Both the position numbers and the translations under genes were made by a program. A stretch of DNA of 64,000 nt. Origin: Brevibacterium sp. UMB1308A. GTDB lineage: Bacteria > Actinomycetota > Actinomycetes > Actinomycetales > Brevibacteriaceae. The notes beneath the pieces were generated by a model. It was given only the letters and a program-made list of their open reading frames with translations, was not told the origin of the DNA and searched no databases. The first letter of the stretch is position 1, and each line of letters starts with the position of its first letter. Where the stretch lies: NCBI RefSeq assembly GCF_030230605.1, contig NZ_JASPDO010000009.1, positions 16,155 to 80,154 on the forward strand, given 5' to 3'. This document shows, in pieces, positions 1 through 10,046 of the stretch.

Positions 1-1
1 C

Positions 2-1663
2 AGCCTCAAGTCACCTGAGACTCGCTTGCAAAAGACCTACACCCCCGTAGTGCGGTGGGCTACGCGTCATCCTGTTGTCACGATTGTGGTCAGTGTGGTC
101 TTGCTCGTGGGAACCTTGGCCATGACTCCGTTGCTGAAGACTGAATTCTTGGGTGACACCGGCGAAGAAACTGTTCAGGCTCAACAGACCTTCGAACCTG
201 GGGTTGGTCTAGAAGAAGCCGGAAAACAAGCTGAAAAGGTCGAAGAAGTGCTTTCGAAGACCCCCGGTGTGGAGTCCTACCAGTTCTCCATCGGCGACGC
301 AGGTCTCTCATTCGGAAGTGACGGAGGTGGACTTTCCGGCGACTACTTCATCAACCTCGAAACGGGGGCAAGCACCTCGGAGGTGTCTGCCGACATCCAA
401 AAACGCTTTGACGAACTTGATGGTGTAGGCGAACTTGAAGTGATGTCAGCAACTTCAAGCCCCGGTGGTGACTCCATCGACCTGACACTCACCTCTAACG
501 ACACCAAGGCCTTGGAAGATGGTGTCAAGAAGCTAACAGAAGAGCTGAAGGACGTCGACGGCGTGCAAACCGTTACCAATGACCTGCAGGCCGTGCAACC
601 GATTGTTCAAGTTTCGGTTGACGCAAAGAAAGTCAAAGAAAAGGGCCTGACTGAAGCTCAAGTCAGTGAGTATGTGCAACGCGCGATCGAAGGTCAGGAC
701 ATTGGTGACCTCATCGTTGACTCATCGACACGTAGCGTGAAATTGTTCGATGGATCTGCCGATACCGTCAAGAAGCTGGAAGACCTCAAGATCCCGTACA
801 CGGAACAGACTGTTCAGGCTTCTCCAATTCCGGGAATGCCCGGCACGCCAACGACGGAAGAGAAAACTGTTCGCCTGTCCAAGATCGCGAAGGTTGAAGA
901 AATCAAAACCGCGCCCGTTATTCGGCACTCGGGAGGTCTCCGCTCCGCACAGATCAGCGTGACACCTTCAGGGGACAACCTGGGCCAAGTGGTACAAGCG
1001 GTGAACAACAAGGTTGACGAAACCGAACTGCCAAGCGGCGTGTCTCAGGACACGTCTGGTGTGGGTGCCGAACAGGCCGATGCGTTCAAGCAGATGGGTC
1101 TGGCCATGCTTGCCGCGATCCTGATCGTGTTCGTGATCCTGGTTGCCACGTTTAAGAGTCTGATCCAGCCGCTCATTCTCCTGGTGTCGATCCCATTCGC
1201 TGCCACCGGGTCGATTGGGCTTCTGCTGCTGACAGACACCCCACTAGGACTGGCCTCGTTGATTGGTCTTCTCATGCTGATCGGTGTTGTAGTCACTAAC
1301 GCGATCGTGCTGATTGACCTCATCAACCATTTCCGTGCTCACGGTGTGGACCTGCGTACCGCGGTGATCAACGGCGCTCGTTTGAGGTTCCGACCCATCA
1401 TCATGACCGCAGCTGCCACGATCTTCGCGCTGATTCCGATGGCACTTGGCCTCACTGGTGGAGGCGGTGTGTTCATCTCCAAGCCACTGGCCATTGTGGT
1501 GATCGGTGGACTTGTGAGCTCAACCCTGCTGACCCTGATCCTGGTGCCCGTTCTGTACCAGCTGATCGAAGGCTTCAAGGAACGTCGCCGCGAAAAGAAA
1601 ATCATCAAGGAAATGGCACGGTCAAGCGTGATCGACAAGGCCGAAGCACGCAGTGAAAGCTGA
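2..1663 (+). CDS. RND-family (HAE1/SwrC-type) transporter, 3' part only
   Basis: The reading frame is open from the left edge, so the 5' part lies outside the window; TTG at 26 is an internal codon that could be mistaken for a start. About 550 residues are visible. They match the second half of a proton-driven RND exporter: one membrane helix near residues 20-42 (equivalent to TM7), about 290 residues of extracytoplasmic porter domain, then five helices from about residue 360 to 525. Within these, GVVVTNAIVLIDL and RFRPIIMTAAAT are recognisable versions of the conserved HAE1 motifs. RND pumps of this type export hydrophobic compounds or lipopeptides; the substrate cannot be told. The gene ends 11 bases inside the next one, which suggests co-transcription. 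Confidence 0.85.
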   Translation, partial: SLKSPETRLQKTYTPVVRWATRHPVVTIVVSVVLLVGTLAMTPLLKTEFLGDTGEETVQAQQTFEPGVGLEEAGKQAEKVEEVLSKTPGVESYQFSIGDAGLSFGSDGGGLSGDYFINLETGASTSEVSADIQKRFDELDGVGELEVMSATSSPGGDSIDLTLTSNDTKALEDGVKKLTEELKDVDGVQTVTNDLQAVQPIVQVSVDAKKVKEKGLTEAQVSEYVQRAIEGQDIGDLIVDSSTRSVKLFDGSADTVKKLEDLKIPYTEQTVQASPIPGMPGTPTTEEKTVRLSKIAKVEEIKTAPVIRHSGGLRSAQISVTPSGDNLGQVVQAVNNKVDETELPSGVSQDTSGVGAEQADAFKQMGLAMLAAILIVFVILVATFKSLIQPLILLVSIPFAATGSIGLLLLTDTPLGLASLIGLLMLIGVVVTNAIVLIDLINHFRAHGVDLRTAVINGARLRFRPIIMTAAATIFALIPMALGLTGGGGVFISKPLAIVVIGGLVSSTLLTLILVPVLYQLIEGFKERRREKKIIKEMARSSVIDKAEARSES

Positions 1664-2432
1664 CCGTTCCCGCTGGGGAGCTGAACTCGCACTGATCGCG
1701 GCTGTCTCACTGGGGCAGTCCGCGATCTACGCGATTGTGCGCCTCGTTGACATTTCCACCCGTGGACCCATCTCTGACGCACAGGCCAAACTCAACACCT
1801 CGGAGTCCATCCGTCCGCTCTTTGACCTGCTGTACCAGCTGTTAGGGATTGGGTTTGCGGTGGTCCCGGTGGCCCTTGCTATGTGGCTCATGGCCCGTGA
1901 CAAGGACACCGCCCCATCCACCCCGTCACTGCGCACACGCATGGGGTGGCCCGGCAACCTGCGTGGCTGGCTGGTTCACATCTTGTGGGGTGCGGGCCTA
2001 TTCGCGGTGATCGGTGTAGGCACTTTGGGGGTCTACTTCCTGGGGCGCACGCTGGGGATCACAGCACAGATCATGCCCAATAACCTAAACGCCTACTGGT
2101 GGACCGTTCCCGTGCTCATCCTGCACGCCATCAAGAACGGGGTCTTAGAGGAAGTCTTGCTTCTGGGCTACGCCACCGACCGGTTACACAAAATGCGCAT
2201 CAGCCCATGGGTGGCAATCATTAGCCTGGCGCTATTTCGTGGCTCTTACCACTTGTACCAGGGGATCGGGCCGTTTGTGGGCAACGTGCTCATGGGCCTG
2301 CTCTTTGGCTACCTATACTTCTTTGGCCCGCGTTCTATCCGCGGTTCAGTCATGCCGTTTGTGTGGGCGCACACGTTCATTGACGTGGTGGGGTTCACCG
2401 CACCTGGAATCCTTCACGCTGTAGACGCATAA
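1653..2432 (+). CDS. CPBP-family intramembrane metalloprotease
   Basis: A 259-residue, multi-helix membrane protein. The CPBP/Abi (Rce1-like) signature is present in order: LEEVLLLGY (the EExxx motif, here without the usual arginine), then FRGSYHLYQG (FxxxH) and AHTFID (HxxxD/N). These supply the glutamates and histidines of the intramembrane active site. The family cleaves prenylated proteins in eukaryotes; in bacteria its members are linked to bacteriocin immunity and stress, but most have no known substrate. The GTG start lies inside the end of the RND gene. No independent ribosome-binding site stands out, so translational coupling is likely. Confidence 0.8.
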   Translation: MKADRSRWGAELALIAAVSLGQSAIYAIVRLVDISTRGPISDAQAKLNTSESIRPLFDLLYQLLGIGFAVVPVALAMWLMARDKDTAPSTPSLRTRMGWPGNLRGWLVHILWGAGLFAVIGVGTLGVYFLGRTLGITAQIMPNNLNAYWWTVPVLILHAIKNGVLEEVLLLGYATDRLHKMRISPWVAIISLALFRGSYHLYQGIGPFVGNVLMGLLFGYLYFFGPRSIRGSVMPFVWAHTFIDVVGFTAPGILHAVDA

Positions 2433-2475
2433 GACGTGTCGCTGTAAACAGCGCTGGCCTAAAACAGTGCCAGGC

Positions 2476-3120
2476 TTAAATCACAACCTCGCCCTGAGGC
2501 GTGGTGAATGTGGCCGAAATAAGGCCAGGCGCCGCATTGGGTGCCGTCCAGTCGATCCCAATTTCTGGAATCGGCTTAGGGTCGTCAGTTCCCAGCCATT
2601 CGCGCACCCTGTCGCGGTTACCTGCTATCTGCAAGGACTTGATCGCAACGTCACTACTTGGTGACTTCCAGTGCCCCGGCTGATCCGCAACGGGTGACAG
2701 CCAGTGAATGAAGTACGGCAACTGAGGGTCTGCCATGAGCCCCTTGACGCCGATCTGCTTCCATTCGAGTTCCGGGCCATCCACGGCCTGTCGGTTACCG
2801 TCAACAGCCTTGCGCCCCAGGCGCTCCTCTACGCTAGTCAGATTGTCGGTGCGCACGCACCAACCCATCCAGCCGCCACCCAGCTCGGACCGTGCACGCA
2901 CCGCCTGGCCATAGGGGGTTGCAAAAGCTGCCGGGTGTTCAAGCGCCTCGACGACCTCAACATAGTGGCCACCCGTAAGAGGGAAAATCAGGTTGCGGGT
3001 TCCGAAGCGTGGATGCACTCCACCATCGTAAAAAGACAAGCCGAGTTTCTCAGCCAGGCGTTCTGCTGTTGCCTGGTATCCATCTGGCTGTGCCGCAAAC
3101 GAAAGATGATCCAAGTGCAT
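2476..3120 (-). CDS. VOC superfamily (glyoxalase-like domain) protein
   Basis: About 214 residues, starting MHLDHLSFAA at an ATG at 3120; a GTG at 3138 would add six residues. The opening LDHL, the paired beta-alpha-beta-beta-beta halves and RNLIFPLTGGHYVEVVE fit the glyoxalase-like VOC fold (Pfam Glyoxalase_2/3 group). Such proteins are metal-dependent isomerases, dioxygenases or resistance proteins; the substrate is unknown here. The gene is convergent with the CPBP gene and lies downstream of ppa on the same strand. Its start codon is buried in a 14-bp perfect inverted repeat, described separately. Confidence 0.7.
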   Translation of the reverse strand: MHLDHLSFAAQPDGYQATAERLAEKLGLSFYDGGVHPRFGTRNLIFPLTGGHYVEVVEALEHPAAFATPYGQAVRARSELGGGWMGWCVRTDNLTSVEERLGRKAVDGNRQAVDGPELEWKQIGVKGLMADPQLPYFIHWLSPVADQPGHWKSPSSDVAIKSLQIAGNRDRVREWLGTDDPKPIPEIGIDWTAPNAAPGLISATFTTPQGEVVI

Positions 3121-3153
3121 GTGTGTACTGTGACACACGGCACTTGGATCATC
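3105..3153. repeat. 14-bp perfect inverted repeat over the VOC start codon
   Basis: GATGATCCAAGTGC (3105-3118) is repeated exactly in inverted orientation at 3140-3153, with a 21-base spacer that contains a second inner pair, GTGTGT/ACACAC. On the minus strand the stem covers the VOC start region and is followed by a T-rich run (CTTTCGTTT). It could therefore act as a terminator for ppa transcripts or hide the VOC ribosome-binding site. The symmetry is seen directly; the role is inference. Confidence 0.6.
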
Positions 3154-3156
3154 TTG

Positions 3157-3170
3157 TTAGGTCAACCTAA
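3157..3170. promoter_or_regulatory. Short palindrome, possible operator
   Basis: TTAGGT-CA-ACCTAA is a perfect inverted repeat in the 84-base gap between ppa and the VOC gene. The half-sites look like those of DtxR/IdeR iron boxes, but a true box is 19 bp and this one is 14, so I do not assign a regulator. Confidence 0.3.
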
Positions 3171-3221
3171 CTATGAGATGGCTCGTTGGCACTTCAGATC
3201 GCTGAAGCACAAACGATCAGC

Positions 3222-3710
3222 TCAGTGTCCTTCGGACTTGAAGCGCTCGATCGACTCGTTCACGATGCGCTCGGCTTCTTCACGGCCAGCCCATTCGGAA
3301 CCCTTGACGTACTTGCCTGGCTCCAGGTCCTTGTAGTGAACAAAGAAGTGCTCAATCGCATCGAGCTGGAACTTCGAAATGTCTTTCACATCAGTGATGT
3401 CGTCGAAGCGTGGGTCATCGGCGAGAACAGCCAGAACCTTGTCGTCACCACCAGCTTCGTCAACCATCTTGAAAACACCAATAGGGCGAGCGTCAAGCTG
3501 GCAACCAGGGAACACTGATTCGTGGAGCAGAACCAGAACGTCCAGTGGGTCACCGTCTTCACCCAAGGTGTCTTCGAAGTACCCGTAGTCGGTGGGGTAA
3601 GCCATCGAGGTGAACAGGTAGCGGTCCAGTTTGACGCGCCCGGTTTCGTGGTCCACTTCGTACTTGTTGCGCGAACCGGCAGGAATTTCGATTGTGGCCA
3701 AAAGCTCCAT
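3222..3710 (-). CDS. ppa: Inorganic pyrophosphatase (soluble, family I)
   Basis: 162 residues, the usual length of a bacterial family I enzyme. It hydrolyses pyrophosphate to two phosphates in the cytoplasm and so pulls biosynthetic reactions forward. Conserved features are [11 protein letters not shown] at residues 8-18, the YPTDYGY segment and the signature DGDPLDVLV with the metal-binding aspartates, followed by DDKVLAV. It starts with an ATG at 3710 and is divergent from dacB, with about 140 bases between them. Ppa beside dacB and tilS is a frequent actinobacterial arrangement. Confidence 0.97.
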   Translation of the reverse strand: MELLATIEIPAGSRNKYEVDHETGRVKLDRYLFTSMAYPTDYGYFEDTLGEDGDPLDVLVLLHESVFPGCQLDARPIGVFKMVDEAGGDDKVLAVLADDPRFDDITDVKDISKFQLDAIEHFFVHYKDLEPGKYVKGSEWAGREEAERIVNESIERFKSEGH

Positions 3711-3853
3711 GAATGCTCCATTTCTGGCTAGTGCTGGCTAGTAGGCACGCACGGAAAACGCGCCTGAGAGATACCTCCCTTAGCATAGAGAATAATAAGC
3801 GGAGTGCACTGGTGAAAGCACCACCCCTCACCCACAATCTCAATTGGAAGAGT

Positions 3854-5278
3854 ATGACCAGTCGAAAAGCCCGTCGTCGTCAAGAACGCAACCGAAAAAA
3901 CGGTCTAATGATCACCAGTGCGGGAGTGATCGTAGCGCTCGCAGGTTATGTAGCTCTTGACGTAGCGGACATCGCTCCTGGTTTCCTCACCACCAAGCCA
4001 CCCATCGAAGTGCAAGCACTTCCGCAGCCCGCGCCTGAATCGCACAGCTCTGTCGACATGCCCGCGCTGGCAGATGACGCGCCTGTGCCACACGATCTGA
4101 AACATCGGCTCGACCCAGTCTTCGACTCCGCAAAAGACCCGTCCGCGTTCTCTGCCGAAGTCCGGGACGCCAAAACAGGCGACACACTCTATGACAAGGA
4201 CGCCAACCGAGCCCGGACACCCGCCTCGGTCACCAAAGTTCTCACCGCCACCGCAGCCCTGGACGCGCTGGGACCTTCCAGCCGGTTCACAACAGAAGCC
4301 CTCCTTGACGGCGACACCCTGTTTCTCAAAGGTGGGGGAGACGTGTTACTTGGCGCCGGCGAGTCCGACCCCAACTCAATCATTGGGCACGCAGGGCTAG
4401 GAACACTGGCAGAAACCACCTCGGCGTTCTTAAAGGACCGAGGTCGCACCTCCGTGACGCTGCGCGCGGACGTCTCCCGGTATGAAGGCGCCGACTTTCG
4501 CAAGAAATGGGACCGGGCAGACATTGGCAACGGCTATATCGCGCCCGTCAAACCACTCATGGTGGACGCCGGGTTGGTGAAGCGCGCACGCTTTTCTTCG
4601 CGTGAACAAGACCCCGTGAACCGTGCCGTCAAAGACTTTGAGAAGGCGCTCAAAGACCGCGGGATCGACGTAAAGGTGGAAAAGCCCCAAGCGACGCCGG
4701 AGTCTGCTGAGAAAGCAGCTCAAGTGGAATCTGCCCCGGTCAGCAGCGTGATCCGATACATGCTCTTGCACTCCGACAACGTGGTTGCGGAAAACTTGGG
4801 TGTCGAAGTGGCCATCAAACGTGGCGACAAACCAGGGCTTGAGGCGTCCCCGCAAGCTGTGCTCAATCAGCTTAAGGACATGAAACTCGACACCGCGTCG
4901 ATCACTCTGGGCGACACGTCAGGGCTTAACTACGACAACCGGATTTCGCCCAACGAACTCACCCAGATCATCACCAGTGTCGCCCAACGTGAAGAACTAG
5001 CAGAGCTTCTCCCCAACATGCCGGTGGGAGGGCTTTCGGGCACGCTCGTCAAACGCTATGACGACCCAGAAACTGAGTCAGCTGCCGGAGTCGTCAGCGC
5101 CAAAACCGGAACCTTGGCAACCGTGACCAGCCTGTCCGGTGTAGTCACCACCAAGGACGGTCGCCTCCTCACCTTCACCATCATGGCCGACGGTCTAGAA
5201 CGCGGCGGGGCAGGCGAAGCGCGTCAAATCGTAGACAAAGCAGTTACTGCGTTAGCAGAATGTGGGTGCTCAGGGTGA
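3854..5278 (+). CDS. dacB: D-alanyl-D-alanine carboxypeptidase/endopeptidase (PBP4, family S13)
   Basis: 474 residues from the ATG at 3854. An in-frame GTG at 3812 with GCGGAG upstream is an alternative start. A basic N-terminus (MTSRKARRR) is followed by one membrane anchor, so the enzyme faces the cell wall, where it trims D-alanine from peptidoglycan stem peptides. All three penicillin-binding motifs are present: SVTK at about 125-128 (nucleophile Ser125), SDN near 307 and KTG near 417. The spacing between the first and second motifs is long, as in S13 enzymes with their inserted domains. The stop overlaps the next gene. Confidence 0.93.
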   Translation: MTSRKARRRQERNRKNGLMITSAGVIVALAGYVALDVADIAPGFLTTKPPIEVQALPQPAPESHSSVDMPALADDAPVPHDLKHRLDPVFDSAKDPSAFSAEVRDAKTGDTLYDKDANRARTPASVTKVLTATAALDALGPSSRFTTEALLDGDTLFLKGGGDVLLGAGESDPNSIIGHAGLGTLAETTSAFLKDRGRTSVTLRADVSRYEGADFRKKWDRADIGNGYIAPVKPLMVDAGLVKRARFSSREQDPVNRAVKDFEKALKDRGIDVKVEKPQATPESAEKAAQVESAPVSSVIRYMLLHSDNVVAENLGVEVAIKRGDKPGLEASPQAVLNQLKDMKLDTASITLGDTSGLNYDNRISPNELTQIITSVAQREELAELLPNMPVGGLSGTLVKRYDDPETESAAGVVSAKTGTLATVTSLSGVVTTKDGRLLTFTIMADGLERGGAGEARQIVDKAVTALAECGCSG

Positions 5279-6273
5279 CCGAACAACCTTTTCACGTGCC
5301 CACGGTTGTGCGCACCGGACGTGAACTCGTAGCCCCTGGACCCATTCCTGACGCGGACACTGCCCGCACCCTGGTGCAGGATCTGCGCGAAGCTGCGGAC
5401 ACCTCGGTCGATTTGGTCCTCCGCACCGTCAACCTGCCACGGGAATGGGAAGACAACGTCCGCAACACTGTCACCGGCGACACCGTCTTAGTGGTCGACC
5501 GGATGGGGTGGCTCACCGCTAACGCCCAGACATTCGCAGAGCTAGGCGCCAGTTTCATGACCCCGCCCAAACCGTCCATCTTCCGCATCAACCCAGTGGT
5601 TCGCGTGGGTTCCGCGCAACTGGGCACCGTGCTTGCCGTCCTGGCCGGGCGGGTCCTAGGCCAGTTCGACCCGCTGGGCTCCCACCGCAGGCTCATGCTG
5701 GTCGCACCCAATGTGTTAGAAACTGAGCGGCGGCTTGAAGTGAATCCCCGCGACTTCCGCCTGTGGGTGACCCTCCACGAAACAACCCACCGCGTGCAGT
5801 TCGCCATGGCCCCGTGGCTGCGGGACTACATGATTGAGCGAGTGAGCATCCTGGTACAAAAGTCCACGCAAGACGAAAACTGGATTGAAGCGCTCAAAGG
5901 CGGGTCTCTGCTCGACGCCATCACCACCCCCGACAAACGTCAAGCAGTCAACGAAATCACCGCGGTCATGAGCGTGCTCGAAGGCCACGCGGACGTCGTC
6001 ATGGACTCGTGCGGGCCATCCGTGATCCCCACTGTTGCCAGAATCCGCCGCGCATTCGACCGCAGGCGAGCCACCAGCGTCAACGGGCTGAACCGACTCT
6101 TGGGATTCCAAAACAAAATGGATCAGTACACCACCGGCGCCGCGTTTATCCGCGGAGTCGTCAAGCACCGTGGCCATGCCGGATTGCACCCACTGTGGCA
6201 AGCGCCTGAAAACCTGCCAACTAAGGCGGAACTGGGCAACCCCGAACTCTGGCTGGAGCGCATCCGTGCCTAG
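5275..6273 (+). CDS. Zinc-dependent metalloprotease (zincin_2/DUF2342 family)
   Basis: 332 residues from the GTG at 5275, which overlaps the dacB stop by four bases (GTGA); an ATG at 5260 is an alternative. The zinc site HETTH lies at residues 168-172, inside WVTLHETTHRVQF. A downstream conserved segment around VMSVLEGHADVVMD supplies a further glutamate and histidine. This family is confined mostly to actinobacteria, is usually found between dacB and tilS, and has no established substrate. It has no signal peptide, so it is probably cytoplasmic. Confidence 0.82.
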   Translation: MTEQPFHVPTVVRTGRELVAPGPIPDADTARTLVQDLREAADTSVDLVLRTVNLPREWEDNVRNTVTGDTVLVVDRMGWLTANAQTFAELGASFMTPPKPSIFRINPVVRVGSAQLGTVLAVLAGRVLGQFDPLGSHRRLMLVAPNVLETERRLEVNPRDFRLWVTLHETTHRVQFAMAPWLRDYMIERVSILVQKSTQDENWIEALKGGSLLDAITTPDKRQAVNEITAVMSVLEGHADVVMDSCGPSVIPTVARIRRAFDRRRATSVNGLNRLLGFQNKMDQYTTGAAFIRGVVKHRGHAGLHPLWQAPENLPTKAELGNPELWLERIRA

Positions 6274-7246
6274 ACGACCCAGGCTGGATCCCGCCTCGGC
6301 GAAAATCCGCAAAGCTGTCGAAGACGCGCTGGAACCCGGTCACACATACCTCATTGCGGTATCCGGGGGAGCGGACTCCATGAGCCTGGCCGCCGCATGC
6401 GCGTTCCTCACCCGCAAGGACTATGAGTTTGTAGCGGTCACCGTTGACCACGGGTTACAGGAAGGAAGCGCCGAGGTCGCAGCCCGCACCCAGCGGGCGC
6501 TGACCGACCTGGGACTCACCACAACCGTTGAAACAGCGGAGGTGACGGCGACCTCGGACGGCCTTGAAGCCGACGCGCGCACGGCCCGGTACGCGGCCCT
6601 CGACCGGGTAGCCAAGGAGAGGGGAGCTGCGGGCGTTCTGCTGGCCCACACACAAAACGACCAGGCCGAAACCGTGCTGTTGGGGCTCCTACGGGGCTCC
6701 GGCGCGCGATCCCTTGCCGGCATGAGGCCCCGCGCCGGCCGGTATATCCGCCCACTGTTGGGCATCACCCGGGCCGAAACCGAATCCGCCACCACCGCGC
6801 AAAACATTCCCGTGTGGAACGACCCCATGAACTCAGACCCCAGCTTCACACGGGTCAAAGTGCGCACCCAGCTGATGCCCGCGCTCGCCGAGGTCGCAGG
6901 CCCCGGCGTGTACGCCAACCTGGCACGTACCGCCCGCCTTCTGGCCATGGACTCCGACCAACTGGAATCCCAAACCGACGCCCAGGCGCACATCCGCGGT
7001 GACACACTTCTGCACACCGCCGCTGAGTTGCCTGTCGCGTTGCGCACGCGCGTGATCCGGGACTGGCTGTGGCAATTCTCGCCCACCAACGAAGCGGGCT
7101 TCCATCACGTCACCGCAATTGATGACCTGCTGACAGGAGTGCGGACAGGTGCGGTGTCGTGTCCTCCCGCCGCCGAGGTGGTCCGCACCCGCGCCGGTGA
7201 CGTCCAGTTCCGCAGGCGTGACGGGCAAGCACCCATTTACAGGTAA
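6266..7246 (+). CDS. tilS: tRNA(Ile)-lysidine synthase
   Basis: 326 residues. I chose GTG at 6266 because GGAG sits seven bases upstream and the P-loop SGGADS then falls at residues 33-38, as expected. The start overlaps the end of the metalloprotease gene. TilS uses ATP and lysine to convert C34 of tRNA-Ile2 (CAU) to lysidine, which changes decoding from AUG to AUA, and it is essential. Further recognisable segments are VTVDHGLQ, AHTQNDQAETVLL and GSGARSLAGM. The C-terminal domain is short, as in many actinobacterial forms. Confidence 0.94.
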   Translation: MPRRPRLDPASAKIRKAVEDALEPGHTYLIAVSGGADSMSLAAACAFLTRKDYEFVAVTVDHGLQEGSAEVAARTQRALTDLGLTTTVETAEVTATSDGLEADARTARYAALDRVAKERGAAGVLLAHTQNDQAETVLLGLLRGSGARSLAGMRPRAGRYIRPLLGITRAETESATTAQNIPVWNDPMNSDPSFTRVKVRTQLMPALAEVAGPGVYANLARTARLLAMDSDQLESQTDAQAHIRGDTLLHTAAELPVALRTRVIRDWLWQFSPTNEAGFHHVTAIDDLLTGVRTGAVSCPPAAEVVRTRAGDVQFRRRDGQAPIYR

Positions 7247-7282
7247 GCTAAAACGAGCAGCGAAAACAAGAAAGGACGCAAC

Positions 7283-7834
7283 GTGGATCAGCGCGACCTG
7301 GGCGATGACATTGAAGAGATCTTGGTAACCGAAACACAGATCAAACACCGACTCACTGAACTCGCAGCCGACATCGACCGGGACTACGAAGGTAAAGACC
7401 TTCTGGTAGTGGGAGTCCTCAAGGGCGCTGTCATGGTGATGGCTGATCTGGCCCGTGCCCTGCACTCGCACGTTCGCATGGACTGGATGGCTGTATCTTC
7501 CTACGGCTCCGGCACCAAGTCTTCTGGTGTTGTCCGGATTCTTAAAGACCTCGACACGGACCTCAAAGACCAGCACGTCCTGATTGTGGAGGACATTATT
7601 GACTCTGGTCTGACGCTTTCGTGGCTTCTGTCTAACCTTAAGTCCCGCGGTGCGGCTTCGGTGGAGATTTGCACCATGTTGCGCAAACCCGAAGCCCTTA
7701 AGGTCGACATTGATGTGCGTTATGTAGGCTTTGACGTTCCTAACAAGTTTGTTGTGGGATACGGGCTAGACTACGCCGAGAAGTACCGCAACGTACCGTT
7801 TGTCGCGACTCTAGCGCCACACGTTTACAGTTAG
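7283..7834 (+). CDS. hpt: Hypoxanthine phosphoribosyltransferase
   Basis: 183 residues; GTG start with AGGA eight bases upstream. It salvages hypoxanthine (and probably guanine) with PRPP to IMP/GMP in the cytoplasm. The PRPP-binding motif [10 protein letters not shown] is at about residues 103-112, with [14 protein letters not shown] and the [16 protein letters not shown]-terminal segment typical of HPRT. Its place between tilS and ftsH is conserved across many Gram-positive bacteria. Confidence 0.95.
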   Translation: MDQRDLGDDIEEILVTETQIKHRLTELAADIDRDYEGKDLLVVGVLKGAVMVMADLARALHSHVRMDWMAVSSYGSGTKSSGVVRILKDLDTDLKDQHVLIVEDIIDSGLTLSWLLSNLKSRGAASVEICTMLRKPEALKVDIDVRYVGFDVPNKFVVGYGLDYAEKYRNVPFVATLAPHVYS

Positions 7835-7877
7835 TAGTCCTGCAAGAACGACCCGCAAGCACGTACAGAGAGAATTA

Positions 7878-10046
7878 ATGGCCAACAACAACAACGATCT
7901 GAAACGTCGGGAACCTAAAGGGCCCGACAATAAGGATTCCAGCAAGTCCGGCGTGAAGAAGTTGACGCGTGGACCCGTCCTGTGGATCGTGCTCGCAATT
8001 GTCATCGTTTCTATTGGGATGATGTGGCTGTCCGGGGGTGGCTACCAGCGCATCGACACCAAACAGGGACTTGAACTGCTCAACGGCAAGACCGTGGAAC
8101 AGATCAAGGTTGTTGACGGTGACCAGCGTGTAGACATGGTGTTGACCGAAGATTACAAGGTCGACGACCGGAACTACGGCAAGCGCGTGCAATTCTTCTA
8201 CGTGGAGCCACGTGGAGATCAGGTCATCAAGGCGATCAACGACGCTGACATTAAAAAGGGCTACACCGACGAAGTTCCTAAGCGGTCGTTCCTCACCTCT
8301 CTGCTTCTCAACGTCATCCCGTTCGTCATCATCTTGGCCATTTTCTGGTTCCTGCTCTCGCAGATGTCCGGGGGCGCCAAGGGGATCATGAACTTTGGTA
8401 AATCCAAAGCAAAAATGGTCAACAAAGAACACCCTGACGTCACGTTTAAGGACGTTGCGGGTGTAGACGAAGCGCTGGAAGAGCTCCAGGAAATTAAGGA
8501 GTTCCTGGCTGAACCAAAGAAGTTCACGGACTTGGGAGCCAAGATCCCTAAGGGTGTCATGCTCTACGGCCCTCCCGGAACCGGTAAAACCCTATTGGCC
8601 CGTGCTGTTGCTGGAGAAGCGGGCGTGCCGTTCTTCTCTATTTCTGGTTCCGACTTTGTTGAAATGTACGTGGGTGTGGGTGCTTCACGTGTCCGCGACC
8701 TGTTCGAACAGGCTAAGAACAACTCACCGGCCATCATCTTTATTGACGAAATCGACGCAGTTGGTCGTCAGCGTGGAGCCGGAATGGGTGGCGGTAACGA
8801 CGAACGCGAACAGACGCTCAACCAGTTGCTCGTTGAGATGGACGGTTTTGACGCCACCACCAACGTGATCCTCATTGCGGCAACCAACCGCCCCGATGTT
8901 CTGGACCCCGCTCTTTTGCGTCCTGGACGTTTCGACCGCCAGGTCAACGTGGAAGTCCCCGACATGAAGGGACGCCAACACATTCTGGGAGTCCACGCGC
9001 GCAACAAACCGCTTGCGCCTGAAGTGGACCTTGGGCAAATCGCTAAACGCACCCCAGGTTTCTCTGGTGCAGACTTGGCGAACGTCCTCAATGAAGCTGC
9101 TTTGCTTACTGCACGTTCGGGTCGCACGCAGATCGACAACCGAATCCTGGACGAAGCGATTGACCGCGTGATCGCAGGGCCACAGAAGCGTACCCGCCTC
9201 ATGAACGATAAAGAACGTTTGGTCACCGCGTACCACGAAGGTGGGCACGCGCTTGTTGCCGCTGCCATGAACCACACCGACCCGGTGACAAAGGTGACCA
9301 TCCTCCCACGTGGTCGCGCGCTGGGATACACCATGGTTCTTCCAAGCGAAGACAAGTACTCCACCACGCGCAATGAACTCTTAGACCAGCTTGCTTATGC
9401 GATGGGTGGGCGCGTTGCTGAAGAAATCGTGTTCCACGACCCCACAACGGGTGCCAGCAACGACATTGAAAAAGCCACCAGCACGGCCAAGAAGATGGTC
9501 ACGCAGTACGGCATGACGCAAAGCGTTGGAATGGTCAAGATTGGTGACGTTTCCTCTGAGCCGTTTGCCGGACGTGGGCAAGGTGCAGAAGCTCACGCAT
9601 CTGACGAAACCTACCGTCAGATCGACCTGGAGATTCGCGCACTCGTTGACGCGGCGCACGCCGACGCCTACCGCGCGCTGAATGAAAACCGCGACATCCT
9701 GGACCGCTTAGCCCACGAACTCCTCGAAAAAGAAACCTTGGATCAGGCGGAGCTTGCCCAGATCTTTGCCGAGGTTAAGAAGGCTCCGAAGCGTGATGTG
9801 TGGCTGGCTGACCCGTCGCGTCCTGTTTCCAACATTCCGCCTATCGCGGTTCCGGAACGTGTGCGTCCTGAAAGCCCCGAGGTGTGGGAAGCGCCACTTG
9901 ACGCGCCCCAAACGCAACCAGGGGAGTCGGGACAGCCGCCCATCGACACGCACCCAAACCCCGGTAACCAGCCACCTCAGGCAGGCCCTGGGGTGCCGGA
10001 ACCTGGAACACCGGGTGACCAGCAACCACCGTGGACTGAACGCTAA
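7878..10046 (+). CDS. ftsH: ATP-dependent zinc metalloprotease FtsH
   Basis: 722 residues, a membrane-bound AAA+ protease that degrades misfolded membrane proteins and selected regulators. Two N-terminal helices (about 36-55 and 137-160) flank an extracytoplasmic domain. Walker A GPPGTGKT begins at residue 231, Walker B is IIFIDEIDA, the second region of homology contains [20 protein letters not shown], and the zinc site HEGGH is at 453-457. The C-terminus carries an extra proline/glutamine-rich tail of about 80 residues, common in actinobacterial FtsH. The ATG is preceded by AGAGAG; the stop overlaps folE (TAATG). Confidence 0.98.
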   Translation: MANNNNDLKRREPKGPDNKDSSKSGVKKLTRGPVLWIVLAIVIVSIGMMWLSGGGYQRIDTKQGLELLNGKTVEQIKVVDGDQRVDMVLTEDYKVDDRNYGKRVQFFYVEPRGDQVIKAINDADIKKGYTDEVPKRSFLTSLLLNVIPFVIILAIFWFLLSQMSGGAKGIMNFGKSKAKMVNKEHPDVTFKDVAGVDEALEELQEIKEFLAEPKKFTDLGAKIPKGVMLYGPPGTGKTLLARAVAGEAGVPFFSISGSDFVEMYVGVGASRVRDLFEQAKNNSPAIIFIDEIDAVGRQRGAGMGGGNDEREQTLNQLLVEMDGFDATTNVILIAATNRPDVLDPALLRPGRFDRQVNVEVPDMKGRQHILGVHARNKPLAPEVDLGQIAKRTPGFSGADLANVLNEAALLTARSGRTQIDNRILDEAIDRVIAGPQKRTRLMNDKERLVTAYHEGGHALVAAAMNHTDPVTKVTILPRGRALGYTMVLPSEDKYSTTRNELLDQLAYAMGGRVAEEIVFHDPTTGASNDIEKATSTAKKMVTQYGMTQSVGMVKIGDVSSEPFAGRGQGAEAHASDETYRQIDLEIRALVDAAHADAYRALNENRDILDRLAHELLEKETLDQAELAQIFAEVKKAPKRDVWLADPSRPVSNIPPIAVPERVRPESPEVWEAPLDAPQTQPGESGQPPIDTHPNPGNQPPQAGPGVPEPGTPGDQQPPWTER

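Noticed and set aside
3157-3170. Iron box for DtxR/IdeR
   Set aside because: Half-sites resemble it, but the site is 14 bp instead of 19 and there is no iron-related gene next to it.
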